Shown: positions 8,915 through 17,904, numbered from the stretch's first letter. The stretch is 46,424 bases of DNA from an uncultured Verrucomicrobiota bacterium (GCA_949298545.1 CASFWX010000018.1:1-46424), one strand, 5' to 3'. The notes: generated by a model not told the origin, from the letters alone. Numbers and translations are program-made.

Positions 8915-10489
8915 ATGAAAGGCGATCGAAATCAACTGATAAAAACTGCCGCCGAAGAGCTATGGGACGTAATAGTAATCGGCGGCGGAGCAACCGGGTT
9001 GGGCATTGCCGTCGATTCCGCCGCGCGCGGCCTGAAAACGCTGCTGCTCGAACAATCCGACTTTGCCAAGGGGACGTCGAGCCGAAGCACGAAGCTCGTT
9101 CACGGCGGAGTGCGGTATCTTCAGCAGGGCGACGTGTTTCTTGTCCGCGAGGCACTGCGCGAGCGCGGATTGATGTTGCGCAACGCCCCGCATCTGGTTT
9201 CCGATATGCGTTTCATAATCGGCCAGTACAGGTGGTGGGAAAAGATGTTTTATACGGCAGGCTTGACTTTTTACGATCTCCTTTCGGGTTCCTTGAGCTT
9301 CGGGCGCTCCCTTCCTCTTTCAAAGTCGAAGGTTCTCTCCGAGATACCCGGGCTTCAAAAGGAGCATCTCATGGGCGGCATAGTCTATCACGACGGCCAG
9401 TTCGACGACGCCAGATTGGCAATCACTTTGGCTCTCACTGCCCGCGACGAGGGCGCGGTATGCCTAAACTACGCCAAAGTCAAATCCCTGTTAAAAGATT
9501 CCGGCGGCAGAATTTGCGGGGTTTCCGCCTCCGATGAGATTGGTTCTGCGGGAGATTTCGAAGCTAAGGGAAAAATTGTTATTAACGCGACCGGCGTATT
9601 CGTCGACGACATTATGAAGATGGACGCTCCGGAGCATAGCCGCAAGGTGAAACCGAGCCAGGGCGTCCATCTGGTGGTGGATTTGTCCTTCCTCGGTGGA
9701 AATTCGGCTCTCATGATACCAAAAACCGCCGACGGGCGCGTGCTTTTCGGCGTTCCGTGGCACGGAAAGGCTATACTCGGCACGACCGACACCCCCATGG
9801 ATTCCGAATCTCTTGAGCCGCGCGCCCTCCCGCAGGAAATAGATTTCATTCTCGACCAGGCGGGGAAATATCTCGAGCGCAAACCTGCGCGTTCGGACGT
9901 CCTTTGCGTTTACGCCGGCTTGCGCCCCTTGGCGGCTCCGGCAAATTCGGGTTCTTCCAAAACGAAAGAAATTTCAAGGTCTCACAAAATCTACGTTTCG
10001 CAAAACGGCTTGGTATCTATTACAGGTGGCAAATGGACAACCTACCGCGCCATGGCTGAAGACGTGCTCAATAAGGCTCTCAAAATTGTGGGAATCTCTG
10101 CGCGCAAGTGTTCAACCGCAAACTTAAAGCTCCATGCTTGGAAGCGCGATGTCGATCGCTCAAAATGGGACTACGTATACGGAAGCGATTCCGATTTGAT
10201 AGAGAGGATCGCGGCCGAAAAACCGGAAAACAACCAGCTTTTGCACCCCAACTATACTTTTAGAAGGGCGCATGTCGCCTGGGCGGCTCGCGAGGAAATG
10301 GCGCAAACCGTAGAGGACGTTCTCGCCCGCCGCGTGCGCGCTCTCTTTGTCGATGCGCGCGCGGCCAAGCAGATGTCGGGGCAGGTCGCGGAAATTCTCG
10401 CCCGAGAACTCGGAAAGGACGAAGCTTGGCAGAAGAAGCAAGTCGAAGAATTTAACGCCCTCGCAGACGAGTATATACTAAAAGATTAA
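8915..10489 (+). CDS. glpD: FAD-dependent glycerol-3-phosphate dehydrogenase
   Basis: A 524-residue flavoprotein that oxidises sn-glycerol-3-phosphate to dihydroxyacetone phosphate and passes electrons to the quinone pool at the inner membrane. The N-terminal dinucleotide fold is clear (DVIVIGGGATGLGIAVDSAA, residues 18-37), followed by the GlpD signature TKLVHGGVRYLQQGD and the later GGKWTTYRAMAEDVL motif. Length matches the GlpD/GlpA family. The C-terminal helical domain (FRRAHVAWAAREEMAQTVEDVLARR) is present, so the gene is intact. No Cys-rich glpC-like partner is adjacent, favouring the single-subunit GlpD type. It follows glpT by 24 bp and ends in a strong terminator, giving a two-gene uptake and oxidation operon, perhaps with the TetR gene. 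Confidence 0.92.
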   Translation: MKGDRNQLIKTAAEELWDVIVIGGGATGLGIAVDSAARGLKTLLLEQSDFAKGTSSRSTKLVHGGVRYLQQGDVFLVREALRERGLMLRNAPHLVSDMRFIIGQYRWWEKMFYTAGLTFYDLLSGSLSFGRSLPLSKSKVLSEIPGLQKEHLMGGIVYHDGQFDDARLAITLALTARDEGAVCLNYAKVKSLLKDSGGRICGVSASDEIGSAGDFEAKGKIVINATGVFVDDIMKMDAPEHSRKVKPSQGVHLVVDLSFLGGNSALMIPKTADGRVLFGVPWHGKAILGTTDTPMDSESLEPRALPQEIDFILDQAGKYLERKPARSDVLCVYAGLRPLAAPANSGSSKTKEISRSHKIYVSQNGLVSITGGKWTTYRAMAEDVLNKALKIVGISARKCSTANLKLHAWKRDVDRSKWDYVYGSDSDLIERIAAEKPENNQLLHPNYTFRRAHVAWAAREEMAQTVEDVLARRVRALFVDARAAKQMSGQVAEILARELGKDEAWQKKQVEEFNALADEYILKD

Positions 10490-10538
10490 CTTGTTTGCAT
10501 GTTTTGTTCCGATAGAAAAAAATCGGGCAGTCATTGCG

Positions 10539-10577
10539 AAATCCCTCCCGGTGTTTTCAAGGGCGGGATTTTTTTCT
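10539..10577 (+). terminator. Terminator of the glpT-glpD unit
   Basis: An 11-bp stem (aaatccctccc / gggcgggattt, one mismatch) with an 11-base loop leads into a T run, 49 bp after the glpD stop. Confidence 0.85.
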
Positions 10578-10836
10578 TTGCGGTTTTTTTTTCAGGCTTC
10601 GTACGCTTCCTCTATCCTGATATTTTTGGGCGTGCGATAGAGGGTGGCTAATCCGCGCATTGCCGAGAGGGCGAAATGCGCGGAGTTGAAAAAAATAAAT
10701 TTTCGGAAAATAAAAAAACGGCAAAACAGATTTGCCGTTTTGCCGAAATTGTCTTGCCGAAAGAGGCGGGTGCGCGCTATGTCGCGCATCTTTTCCCCGC
10801 GCCGCTTCGCTTTTTTAAATAGGAAAAACAGTGTGA
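10578..10836. other. Intergenic region between convergent glpD and the fadL-like gene
   Basis: No convincing gene was found here. Short frames on both strands overlap the terminator hairpin and have biased, unlikely translations. The only clear structure is the fadL-side terminator at 10712-10741. Confidence 0.5.
10712..10741 (-). terminator. Terminator of the fadL-like gene
   Basis: An 11-bp perfect stem (aaaacggcaaa / tttgccgtttt) with a 5-base loop. On the minus strand it runs into a stretch of T residues (the A-run at 10712-10718). It lies about 95 bp beyond the stop of the minus-strand fadL-like gene. Confidence 0.75.
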
Positions 10837-12102
10837 TTAAAATCTAAAGCTCACTTGAGTCGACACAACGTGAATATGCCCCGAATAATACCCTTGGACA
10901 TCTGAAATAGGCGCTTCGTTCATGTTTATCTGGTTGCCGCCTATGAGAAATATATACATGTATGCGATGTCAAAAGTTATATTCTCGCTATATTGATAGC
11001 CTATGCCGGTTGAGAGCCATACGCGGTCGACGCAAGGTATGCGGGTAGTTCTCAGCTCCGCGCAGCGCACGGGCGTTTCGTCGAAAGTAGAACCGATGCG
11101 GAACGTTACGCCTTCGAGGAAATCCGGGTAGTAGTGGAATCCCAAAGCTACGCGCGAGGTGTCTTTCCAGCCCTCTCTCACAGAGGATAAAACGCCTCCT
11201 TCAGCCCTTTTGATTGTGAGATCCTCGAAGAGAGACCACATTGTATATGCGTATTCGGCCATTACCGCAAACTGGTTGAGCTTTCCGGGAAGTCTCTGGT
11301 ACCAGCCGACAGTAAATGTGTGCGGAGTGTTTACTTCGGCTTCTATCGGCAACAATGTTCCCATCATTTCGGCGTTGCCGTCGAGGTTCTGGTAGACGGA
11401 GCTTCTCCAAGCAAATCCGAACCTGCCTTCCTCGGCGTAATTTATGGAGAATCCGATATTGCCCCCTATGCCCCAACCGTCGCCGCTCAATCTCATTCTG
11501 TAAGAATAGGGCGCGGCCGCCATTGGAACCGATTGCGTGAGCTTTACATACATGTATTGCGCCGACACCCCTCCGCCTATGGTCAGCCAATCGTTTACCC
11601 TATACGAGATTCCGGGGTTGAAGTCCATTGTGAAAAGAAAACTGTGCAGGGATTGAAAACGCCCTATCCAATCATTGGGGTAGTCTGCTTCCAGCCCATA
11701 GGGGGCTGTGAATGAAAATGTTCCTATAAAGTCGTCGGAGAATTTATGGAGGGCATACAAGTTCGGAACGGGCGATATGGGGGAACAGTTATAGACGTCA
11801 CCGCCGGGTTCACCAAGTATATTTGACGAACCTGTGTCGGTGAAAGTCAGGTGGGGGACTATTATGCTCAAGTTGGCGTCTATCAATGTTTCTCCGGGTT
11901 TTAAGTCCGCGTAGAAAGCCGCTCCGGGATTCCAATATGCGGCAGACGCGTTGTTGTTTGCATTGACTGTTGAGCCCGCCATGGCGGTACCCATATTGGC
12001 TGCTCCCTGTTCAATGATTTGGTAGCCCGCTCCAAAGGTGCAGATGGGGCTCGCTAATGATACCGCATATGCGGCAGTGCATAGGGACAATATTTTTTTC
12101 AT
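10837..12102 (-). CDS. FadL/OmpP1/TodX-family outer-membrane transport protein
   Basis: 421 residues with a signal peptide (cleavage about residue 24, before GAGYQIIEQGA). The family-defining N-terminus is clear: GYQIIEQGAANMGTAMAGS, the plug segment, and ASAAYWNPGAAF. Many alternating aromatic beta strands follow (YGLEADYPNDWIGRF, PGISYRVNDWLTIGGG) and the protein ends in VSTQVSFRF with the C-terminal Phe typical of outer-membrane barrels. It should form a 14-stranded barrel passing hydrophobic compounds such as long-chain fatty acids or aromatic hydrocarbons. Two 16-bp palindromes lie upstream (12119-12134, 12148-12163), implying repressor control. The real substrate is unknown, since no beta-oxidation gene is in the window. 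Confidence 0.9.
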   Translation of the reverse strand: MKKILSLCTAAYAVSLASPICTFGAGYQIIEQGAANMGTAMAGSTVNANNNASAAYWNPGAAFYADLKPGETLIDANLSIIVPHLTFTDTGSSNILGEPGGDVYNCSPISPVPNLYALHKFSDDFIGTFSFTAPYGLEADYPNDWIGRFQSLHSFLFTMDFNPGISYRVNDWLTIGGGVSAQYMYVKLTQSVPMAAAPYSYRMRLSGDGWGIGGNIGFSINYAEEGRFGFAWRSSVYQNLDGNAEMMGTLLPIEAEVNTPHTFTVGWYQRLPGKLNQFAVMAEYAYTMWSLFEDLTIKRAEGGVLSSVREGWKDTSRVALGFHYYPDFLEGVTFRIGSTFDETPVRCAELRTTRIPCVDRVWLSTGIGYQYSENITFDIAYMYIFLIGGNQINMNEAPISDVQGYYSGHIHVVSTQVSFRF

Positions 12103-12118
12103 TATGCATAAATTTCAA

Positions 12119-12134
12119 GTGAACGCACGTTCAC
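12119..12134. promoter_or_regulatory. Palindromic operator 1 upstream of the fadL-like gene
   Basis: GTGAACGCACGTTCAC is a near-perfect inverted repeat (GTGAACG / CGTTCAC arms). It begins 17 bp upstream of the fadL-like start, so a protein bound here would probably block its promoter. Form and size suit a TetR-family regulator. Confidence 0.7.
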
Positions 12135-12147
12135 TGTCAAGTAAAAA

Positions 12148-12163
12148 GTGAACGCATATTCAC
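12148..12163. promoter_or_regulatory. Palindromic operator 2 upstream of the fadL-like gene
   Basis: GTGAACGCATATTCAC repeats the sequence of operator 1 except for three central bases, starting 29 bp from it. It lies 73 bp upstream of lipA and could also affect that divergent gene. Confidence 0.65.
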
Positions 12164-12235
12164 CGGCTCGAATTTTAGCCGAGTCCAAATAATCGTCTAA
12201 ATTTCCTTGAAGAAAGCCGGCTGATTTGAAGAAAT

Positions 12236-13114
12236 ATGAATATGAATATAGAGCGAAAACCGGAATGGCTCAGAATAAAGTTTGGCGAAGGCAGGAAATA
12301 CAGCGGCACTCTCGCCATTCTCGAAAATGGCGCGATTCATACGGTTTGTCGAAGCGCGAAATGCCCAAATAGGGCGGAGTGTTGGGCCGCCGGAACGGCG
12401 ACATTTATGATACTCGGCGACATATGCACTCGCAATTGCCGCTTTTGCGCGGTATCGCACGGGCGCCCGGCAGCTCCCGATTGCGGGGAGCCCGAAAAAA
12501 TAGCCGAGGCTGTTGCAAAGCTCGCCTTAAAATGCGTTGTAATTACATCCGTCACGCGCGACGACCTGCCCGACGGCGGTGCCGGCATCTGGTCCCAGAC
12601 TGTCAGGCGCGTGAGGGAGAGAAATCCTGACGCCAAAATTGAGATATTGACACCCGATTTTCAGGGAAACGAAGAATCTCTCAAAGAGGTTTTTGAATCC
12701 CGGCCGGATGTTTTCGCGCACAATTTGGAAACCGTCGAGCGCCTTCAAAAATCTGTCCGCCTGACAGCAGATTACAAAACCTCCCTCAGGGTTTTATCTG
12801 CTGCGGCTGAATTCGGATTGGCGGCGAAGAGCGGGATTATGCTGGGCTTGGGCGAGGAGGATTTTGAAATTGAGCGCTGCCTGCGCGACATGCGCGAAGC
12901 GGGCGTTTCCATGCTGACAATAGGCCAGTACATGCGCCCGACTTCCGGGCAGATGGAAGTTGTGCGGTGGGTGGCTCCTGGGGAGTTTGAACGCTGGAGG
13001 GAAAGGGCATTGGAATTGGGTTTTCGCTTTGTCAAGAGCGCGCCCCTGGTTCGGAGCTCCTACCATGCCGCCGACGCATTTGACTGCGCTTCAGCGGAAA
13101 TTATCAAACCGTAG
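12236..13114 (+). CDS. lipA: Lipoyl synthase (radical SAM)
   Basis: A 292-residue protein that inserts two sulfur atoms into octanoyl groups on lipoate-dependent proteins. Both iron-sulfur motifs are visible: the auxiliary cluster cysteines Cys38, Cys43 and Cys49 (VCRSAKCPNRAECW) and the radical SAM motif CTRNCRFC with Cys64, Cys68 and Cys71. The C-terminal RSSYHA, which supplies the serine ligand, is also present. Length is as expected for LipA. An in-frame second ATG two codons on is an alternative start. No lipB or lipoate-protein ligase is next to it, so octanoyl transfer must be encoded elsewhere. It is transcribed divergently from the fadL-like gene and ends at a strong terminator. Confidence 0.95.
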   Translation: MNMNIERKPEWLRIKFGEGRKYSGTLAILENGAIHTVCRSAKCPNRAECWAAGTATFMILGDICTRNCRFCAVSHGRPAAPDCGEPEKIAEAVAKLALKCVVITSVTRDDLPDGGAGIWSQTVRRVRERNPDAKIEILTPDFQGNEESLKEVFESRPDVFAHNLETVERLQKSVRLTADYKTSLRVLSAAAEFGLAAKSGIMLGLGEEDFEIERCLRDMREAGVSMLTIGQYMRPTSGQMEVVRWVAPGEFERWRERALELGFRFVKSAPLVRSSYHAADAFDCASAEIIKP

Positions 13115-13192
13115 GCTGACTTGCCATTGCAAAGACATTTTCCGGGTATTTGGGCGCTTCGGCATGGCCTTCCAAAAAACCTCTTAAGATGC

Positions 13193-13229
13193 AAAAATCG
13201 GCGCTCTCTAACAATTGCGCCGATTTTTT
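13193..13229 (+). terminator. Terminator between lipA and the Bax-inhibitor-1 gene
   Basis: A 12-bp perfect stem (aaaaatcggcgc / gcgccgattttt) with a 12-base loop and T-rich flank. The A-run on the other side means it can also serve the convergent minus-strand gene. Confidence 0.85.
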
Positions 13230-13311
13230 GGAGGAATTTTACTGTGCCGAATCTATCCGCCTTTTGGCAAAACATAAAGTGCGGAGTTCTGAACGTTCTT
13301 ATCCGAAAAAA

Positions 13312-14013
13312 TTATCTTCTATTTCCCATCAGGAATTGCAGGACGTACCAGAACATCAAAGCGATAGCGGCGAATAGTCCGAGGGCTGCTGCCACATATT
13401 GCGAATCTCCATACTGGTGCACGATGAGGCTCGTCTGGTAAACTACCGCCACAGCCGCGAAGACTATCATGCCGATGGAGAACCAGAGCCCGAGCTGCAT
13501 TCCAAAGAGGAGCGCGCACGCTATCAATCCGAGAGCGATGAAGAATCCCATCGTAAGGAATGAGCCGAGGAATGAAAAGTCCCTTCCCGAAAAGAAGACG
13601 TAAGCCATCAAACCGATGGAGAGCGATGCGGTTAGTATTGCCGCCTGGGGAATGGTGTCCGGAGCAACTGCGTCGGCGAGCAGGAGCAGGGGAAGGAAAA
13701 TTATGGCTTCCGCCGCAACGTAAAGGTATAATCCCGCATATTGTTTGCCGAGTGTCGCACCGGAAAGCGCCCATGAATTTGCCAGCCAAGATACCCCCAT
13801 AAAAGCGATGAGGACTATGAGCCAATTGCCTCCGCTTACCATGCGCGCGGCAAGCTCTACCGCCGGCTGCCACGACATGAGCATTGCTTCAAGGCATATA
13901 AATACTCCGAATGCGATAGCGAGATTCAAGTAAGTCTTTTTGATGAAAGCGCTTCTTCGCGAAGCGCTCGCTGCCTGGCTTGCATAGGATTCGGAATTGA
14001 GATAGTTGTCCAT
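13312..14013 (-). CDS. Bax inhibitor-1 (YccA/YbhL) family membrane protein
   Basis: 233 residues with a hydrophilic N-terminus of about 27 residues followed by seven hydrophobic segments. The arrangement and motifs match the bacterial Bax-inhibitor-1 family: an early AFIKKTYLNLAIAFGVFI, a middle VSWLANSWALSGATLGKQYAGLYLY, and the C-terminal LIVHQYGDSQYVAAALGLFA with its conserved Asp. Bacterial members such as YccA interact with the FtsH protease or act as pH-sensitive cation leak channels. Which applies here cannot be read from the sequence. The gene is monocistronic, divergent from rph, and shares a terminator with lipA. Confidence 0.9.
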   Translation of the reverse strand: MDNYLNSESYASQAASASRRSAFIKKTYLNLAIAFGVFICLEAMLMSWQPAVELAARMVSGGNWLIVLIAFMGVSWLANSWALSGATLGKQYAGLYLYVAAEAIIFLPLLLLADAVAPDTIPQAAILTASLSIGLMAYVFFSGRDFSFLGSFLTMGFFIALGLIACALLFGMQLGLWFSIGMIVFAAVAVVYQTSLIVHQYGDSQYVAAALGLFAAIALMFWYVLQFLMGNRR

Positions 14014-14074
14014 ATTTGTTTATAATCGAAAATTTTTCTTGTGGATTAAATAAGCAGCATAATGATTGTGTCAA

Positions 14075-14866
14075 ATGGAAAACGAAAAGCCAAAGTTTTC
14101 GCGCGCCGACAGCAGGTCTGCCGACGCGCTTAGAACGATAAGTTTTAAGCCCGGTGTAGCTCCCAATGCCACGGGGTCCGTATTGGCGTGCTTCGGCGAC
14201 ACCAAAGTCATATGCGCATGCACCGCCGAGAAGCGCGTTCCGCCGTGGATGGGATCCTCCCCTTCAAAAGGCTGGATAAGCGCGGAGTATGCAATGCTCC
14301 CGTATTCGACATTGTCACGCAAACAGCGCGCTTCGTCCGCGGGAAAAGTCGACGGCAGGTCGGTTGAAATTCAACGGCTCATAGGCCGTTCCATGCGCGC
14401 GGTGGCGGATCTCGAGAAGATGCCTGGAATTACGCTTTGGATAGATTGCGACGTCCTCCAGGCCGACGGCGGCACTCGCACCGCCTCCATAAGCGGAGCG
14501 TACGTGGCGGCTAAAATTGCGGTCGGGAAACTGTTGCGCGCAGGAGAGATTCCAGCCGATCCCTTTGTGGATTCCGTGGCGGCCGTGAGCGTCGGAATCT
14601 TGGAGGGAACGAGAGTGCTCGATCTCCCGTACGTCGAGGACAAGGACGCCGACGTCGACGCAAATGTCGTAATGACGGGGAAGGGAAGGTTTGTCGAGAT
14701 ACAGGCGACGGGTGAGGAGGCGAGCTTTTCGGACGAAGATTTGAAAGAGCTTCTTTCCCTGGCAAAGAAGGGCATTTCCGAGATCGCGCTGCTTCAGGAA
14801 GCCGCTATTGCCTCAGCTGAGGAGGAATGCGTTTCGGGCGCCGCAGAAGGGGGCGGATTGCTATGA
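14075..14866 (+). CDS. rph: Ribonuclease PH
   Basis: 263 residues from ATG 14075 (a TTG three codons upstream is less likely). It is a phosphorolytic 3'-5' exoribonuclease that trims tRNA 3' ends. Family motifs are plain: SRADSRSADALRTISFKPG at the N-terminus, GRSVEIQRLIGRSMRA with the phosphate-binding arginine, and DCDVLQADGGTRTASISG. Usual length is about 240, and the extra residues are a low-complexity acidic and Gly-rich C-terminal tail (ASAEEECVSGAAEGGG). Its stop overlaps the start of the next gene as ATGA, so the two are translationally coupled. The gene is divergent from the Bax-inhibitor-1 gene across 61 bp. Confidence 0.95.
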   Translation: MENEKPKFSRADSRSADALRTISFKPGVAPNATGSVLACFGDTKVICACTAEKRVPPWMGSSPSKGWISAEYAMLPYSTLSRKQRASSAGKVDGRSVEIQRLIGRSMRAVADLEKMPGITLWIDCDVLQADGGTRTASISGAYVAAKIAVGKLLRAGEIPADPFVDSVAAVSVGILEGTRVLDLPYVEDKDADVDANVVMTGKGRFVEIQATGEEASFSDEDLKELLSLAKKGISEIALLQEAAIASAEEECVSGAAEGGGLL

Positions 14867-15201
14867 GCGAATCGCAAAAAATGCAAAAAGCCCTTGCGGA
14901 GTTTCGCAATCCCTATTCGTGTTCGCAGACGGTTTATGCCGCATATGCGGCGAATCCCGATGCGGAGGAATTGAATAATTTAAAGGCGATGAGCGGCGGG
15001 AGGGCGCCGGGCAATTTGTGCGGAGCCCTTTATGCGGCAAAACAGCTCCTTCCGGAAAAACTATCAGGAGAGGTTGAAAGGCTTTTCGCATCGGCAACGG
15101 GGTCGGCTAAATGCGCTGAAATCAAGCGCGTACATAAGACTCCGTGCCATGCGTGTGTCAAAGCGGCATGCGAGATTGTCGAAAAATTTAGCTCCGAATA
15201 A
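14863..15201 (+). CDS. Small cysteine-rich protein, C_GCAxxG_C_C-like
   Basis: 112 residues starting at an ATG that overlaps the rph stop (ATGA). An in-frame upstream extension exists but overlaps rph and lacks support. Features: an early Cys (NPYSCSQTVYAAYAA), then MSGGRAPGNLCGALYAAKQ, then a C-terminal set of cysteines in SAKCAEI and TPCHACVKAACEIV. This order matches the C_GCAxxG_C_C family, proteins proposed to be redox-active or to bind metal. The canonical GCA-xx-G core is replaced by LCGALYAA, so the match is partial. Coupling to rph is unusual and its meaning is unknown. Confidence 0.65.
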   Translation: MSESQKMQKALAEFRNPYSCSQTVYAAYAANPDAEELNNLKAMSGGRAPGNLCGALYAAKQLLPEKLSGEVERLFASATGSAKCAEIKRVHKTPCHACVKAACEIVEKFSSE

Positions 15202-15767
15202 ACCGCTTATAGCTTTGGGCATATAGGAGGATGCGGCAAATTACTTTGCTTAATATAAGATCGTTCCTCTCATTTTGGCAGGTTGGCGGCTTGCGGGTTG
15301 TTGGACTTCTGGCGGATAAGCTATTTTGAAATGCAATAATCCGGCGTTTCCCTGAACGGCGTTTTTATGTGGATTCGGCTTTTTACTGCCGATATTTTCG
15401 AATTTGTTTGCTCTAAACTTTCTTCGCAAGCCTATAATTTGAAAGATCGTAAGGATAAGAGCTAATAGAGTGTTCGAAATTTAAGCTAAAATAAGTTGTG
15501 CGGCATTAATTATTAATTGGCCCATAAAGGAAAGTATATGGAATATGTGTACAAAAATGTAGTAAAAATGGGTAAAAAAAATATGCAATAAGCTACAAAA
15601 ATGTACATTAAAAATTAAAAAAAAGGTTGAAAGGACAGCAGTCGAAGGTAAAACAAAGAGCAGTTTATTATGGATAAACCTGTCCGCGCATTTTGAAATT
15701 TATGCGGGAAAGCGGGTTGTCGATATAAAAGTTTCATGCCTTTTAAATCTAACACAGGAAATACACA
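15202..15767. other. 566-bp intergenic region upstream of pckG
   Basis: No gene is supported. The second half is A-rich and contains two copies of TACAAAAATGTA (15550-15561 and 15594-15605). A 32-codon frame at 15231 has its AGGAGG directly abutting the ATG, which is too close for normal initiation. The region probably holds the pckG promoter and control sites. Confidence 0.5.
15550..15605. repeat. Two copies of TACAAAAATGTA, 44 bp apart
   Basis: Copies at 15550-15561 and 15594-15605 are identical 12-mers with inverted TACA/TGTA ends. The 44-bp spacing is near four helical turns, so they could be paired binding sites for a regulator of pckG, whose start is 163 bp beyond the second copy. The flanking sequence is AT-rich, so chance cannot be excluded. 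Confidence 0.4.
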
Positions 15768-17561
15768 ATGATAGATCCCAAAACAGTAAAGAATAAGGCT
15801 CTCGCAGCGTGGGTGGAAAAAATAGCCGCTCTCGCCAAGCCAGAAAAAGTGTATTGGTGCGACGGTTCCCAGGAAGAGGCCGACGCCCTTTTCAACCAGA
15901 TGATAGAGAAAGGATCTTGCATCAGGCTGAATCAGGAAAAGCGTCCGGGCTGCTATTACTTCCGTTCCGATCCGCGCGACGTTGCCCGCGTTGAATCCCG
16001 CACATTTATATGCTCCAAAAACAAGGCCGATGCGGGCCCGACCAACAATTGGATGGATCCCGTAGAGATGAAAGAAAAGCTGAACAAGCTTTTCGACGGC
16101 TGCATGAAGGGGCGCACGATGTATGTCATACCTTTCAGCATGGGGCCGATAGGCGGACCTATATCGCAGATAGGCGTTGAAATAACCGACTCTCCCTATG
16201 TAGTTGTGAATATGCGCATTATGGCGCGCGTGTCGCCGAAAGTGCTCGATATTCTCGGAGCCGAGGGCAGATTTATTCCGTGTTTGCATTCCGTAGGCAA
16301 GCCGATCAACTCTCCCGAGGACGACGTCGCCTGGCCCTGCGATCCGGACAACACCTACATCACGCATTTCCCGGAGACCCGCGAGATTATAAGCATAGGT
16401 TCCGGATACGGCGGCAACGCCCTGCTCGGCAAGAAGTGCCTGAGCTTGCGCATCGCTTCCGTGATGGGAAGGGACGAAGGCTGGATGGCGGAGCATATGC
16501 TCATTCTCGGCGTGACCGATCCTAGCGGCAAAAAGACCTATGTGACGGGCGCTTTCCCGAGCGCATGCGGAAAGACGAATTTCGCAATGCTCATAGCGCC
16601 CAAGGCCATGCAGGAGAAAGGGTGGCACATCACCTGCGTGGGCGACGACATCGCCTGGATAAAACCCGCCGCCGATGGCAAGCTCTATGCGATTAACCCT
16701 GAAAACGGTTTCTTCGGCGTCGCTCCGGGGACGAGCGAAAAGACCAATCCCAACGCGATGGCGTCTTGCTCGAAGAACAGCATATTTACAAATGTCGCCC
16801 TCACCGACGACGGCGACGTCTGGTGGGAAGGCATGACCGAGGAGGCGCCCAAGCACCTCATAGATTGGCACGGCAAAGACTGGTCTCCGGACACGGCGAC
16901 AACGCCGGCGGCTCACCCGAACAGCCGTTTCACCGCCCCAATAGCAAACTGCCCCTGCCTCGACGAAAACGCCGAGAAGCTCGACGGCGTTCCGATAAGC
17001 GCGATAGTCATAGGAGGCCGCCGTCCCAAGGGAATACCTTTGGTCTTTGAATCCTTCAACTGGACGCACGGAGTCTATCTCGGCGCCATGATGGGTTCCG
17101 AGCGCACTGCCGCCGCAGAAGGCAAACAGGGCGAATTGCGTTCCGATCCGATGGCTATGCTGCCATTTGCCGGATACAATATGGCGGAATATCTGGGACA
17201 CTTGGTTAAGATGGGCAAGAATCTCGAGCAGACGCCCCGCTTCTACCATGTGAACTGGTTCCGCAAAGACGCCGACGGGCATTTTATGTGGCCAGGATTC
17301 GGCGCAAACGCGCGCGTTCTCGCTTGGATAGTCCGCAGGCAAAACGGCGAGGCCAAAGCCAAGGAGACTGCCATCGGAAGCGTGCCCAACTACGAGGATC
17401 TCGATTGGGACGGAATGGAGTTCTCGAAAGAGACTTTCAAGGAATTGATGAGTTTCGATCCCGAGACCGTGGCGGCTCAGCCCTTGAAGGAGGAGCTTTA
17501 CGAAATGCTCCCGCGCTCGCTCAAAGTGCAGCGCGAGGCTCTTCTCGAGCGCCTTTCATAG
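15768..17561 (+). CDS. pckG: Phosphoenolpyruvate carboxykinase (GTP)
   Basis: 597 residues, the typical length of the GTP-dependent enzyme, converting oxaloacetate and GTP to PEP, CO2 and GDP, or the reverse in fermenting anaerobes. The kinase P-loop is SACGKTN (residues 265-271), with the conserved active-site Cys267. Other family motifs include the PEP/oxaloacetate region [40 protein letters not shown] and the guanine-pocket stretch [17 protein letters not shown]. An AGGAA ribosome-binding site precedes the ATG. The gene is monocistronic with a strong terminator. Together with malate dehydrogenase it could run the oxaloacetate branch toward succinate, or gluconeogenesis. Confidence 0.96.
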   Translation: MIDPKTVKNKALAAWVEKIAALAKPEKVYWCDGSQEEADALFNQMIEKGSCIRLNQEKRPGCYYFRSDPRDVARVESRTFICSKNKADAGPTNNWMDPVEMKEKLNKLFDGCMKGRTMYVIPFSMGPIGGPISQIGVEITDSPYVVVNMRIMARVSPKVLDILGAEGRFIPCLHSVGKPINSPEDDVAWPCDPDNTYITHFPETREIISIGSGYGGNALLGKKCLSLRIASVMGRDEGWMAEHMLILGVTDPSGKKTYVTGAFPSACGKTNFAMLIAPKAMQEKGWHITCVGDDIAWIKPAADGKLYAINPENGFFGVAPGTSEKTNPNAMASCSKNSIFTNVALTDDGDVWWEGMTEEAPKHLIDWHGKDWSPDTATTPAAHPNSRFTAPIANCPCLDENAEKLDGVPISAIVIGGRRPKGIPLVFESFNWTHGVYLGAMMGSERTAAAEGKQGELRSDPMAMLPFAGYNMAEYLGHLVKMGKNLEQTPRFYHVNWFRKDADGHFMWPGFGANARVLAWIVRRQNGEAKAKETAIGSVPNYEDLDWDGMEFSKETFKELMSFDPETVAAQPLKEELYEMLPRSLKVQREALLERLS

Positions 17562-17591
17562 GCGCTTGCCCTTTGCAGTGTTTCGATTTGT

Positions 17592-17630
17592 TCGGGGGCG
17601 TCTCTTCGGAGACGTCCCCGATTTTTTTTT
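17592..17630 (+). terminator. Terminator of pckG
   Basis: A 13-bp stem (tcgggggcgtctc / gagacgtccccga, one G-T pair) closed by a TTCG tetraloop and followed by nine T residues. It lies 30 bp after the pckG stop. Confidence 0.95.
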
Positions 17631-17904
17631 CATGGGGAAACATTTAAGCCAGTCTTGCGTGGCGCATTAAAAATACATCGCATTTTGAAGTTGTGATATC
17701 GGACAAGAATCAGGGGGGCTATCGTGCGCGGAACATTGGAATTCCGATTTGAAAAATTGTCCAGGAAAACGCTTTTGAATGCATTTTGCGGCTAAAAATA
17801 ATAAAATATAGTCGATATTTAAAAAAAGTATTTGCGTTTGCGTGATTTTTTTGTAAGTTCAAAATAATGGCATTTACTTTGTAAACGCCAAAAGGAGATT
17901 TATT
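17631..17904. other. Leader region of the glycerate kinase gene
   Basis: AT-rich non-coding sequence after the pckG terminator. Just before the gene is the small dyad TTTACTTTGTAAA (17873-17885), followed by the ribosome-binding site AAAGGAG at 17890-17896. The dyad is short and may be an operator or chance. Confidence 0.4.

Noticed and set aside
15231-15329. 32-codon frame with AGGAGG upstream
   Set aside because: The AGGAGG touches the ATG with no spacing, so initiation there is unlikely, and the peptide shows no recognisable features.
15615-17342. 575-codon frame on the minus strand
   Set aside because: It lies opposite pckG, has Arg/His/Gly-rich translation with no family motifs, and reflects the codon bias of the real gene.
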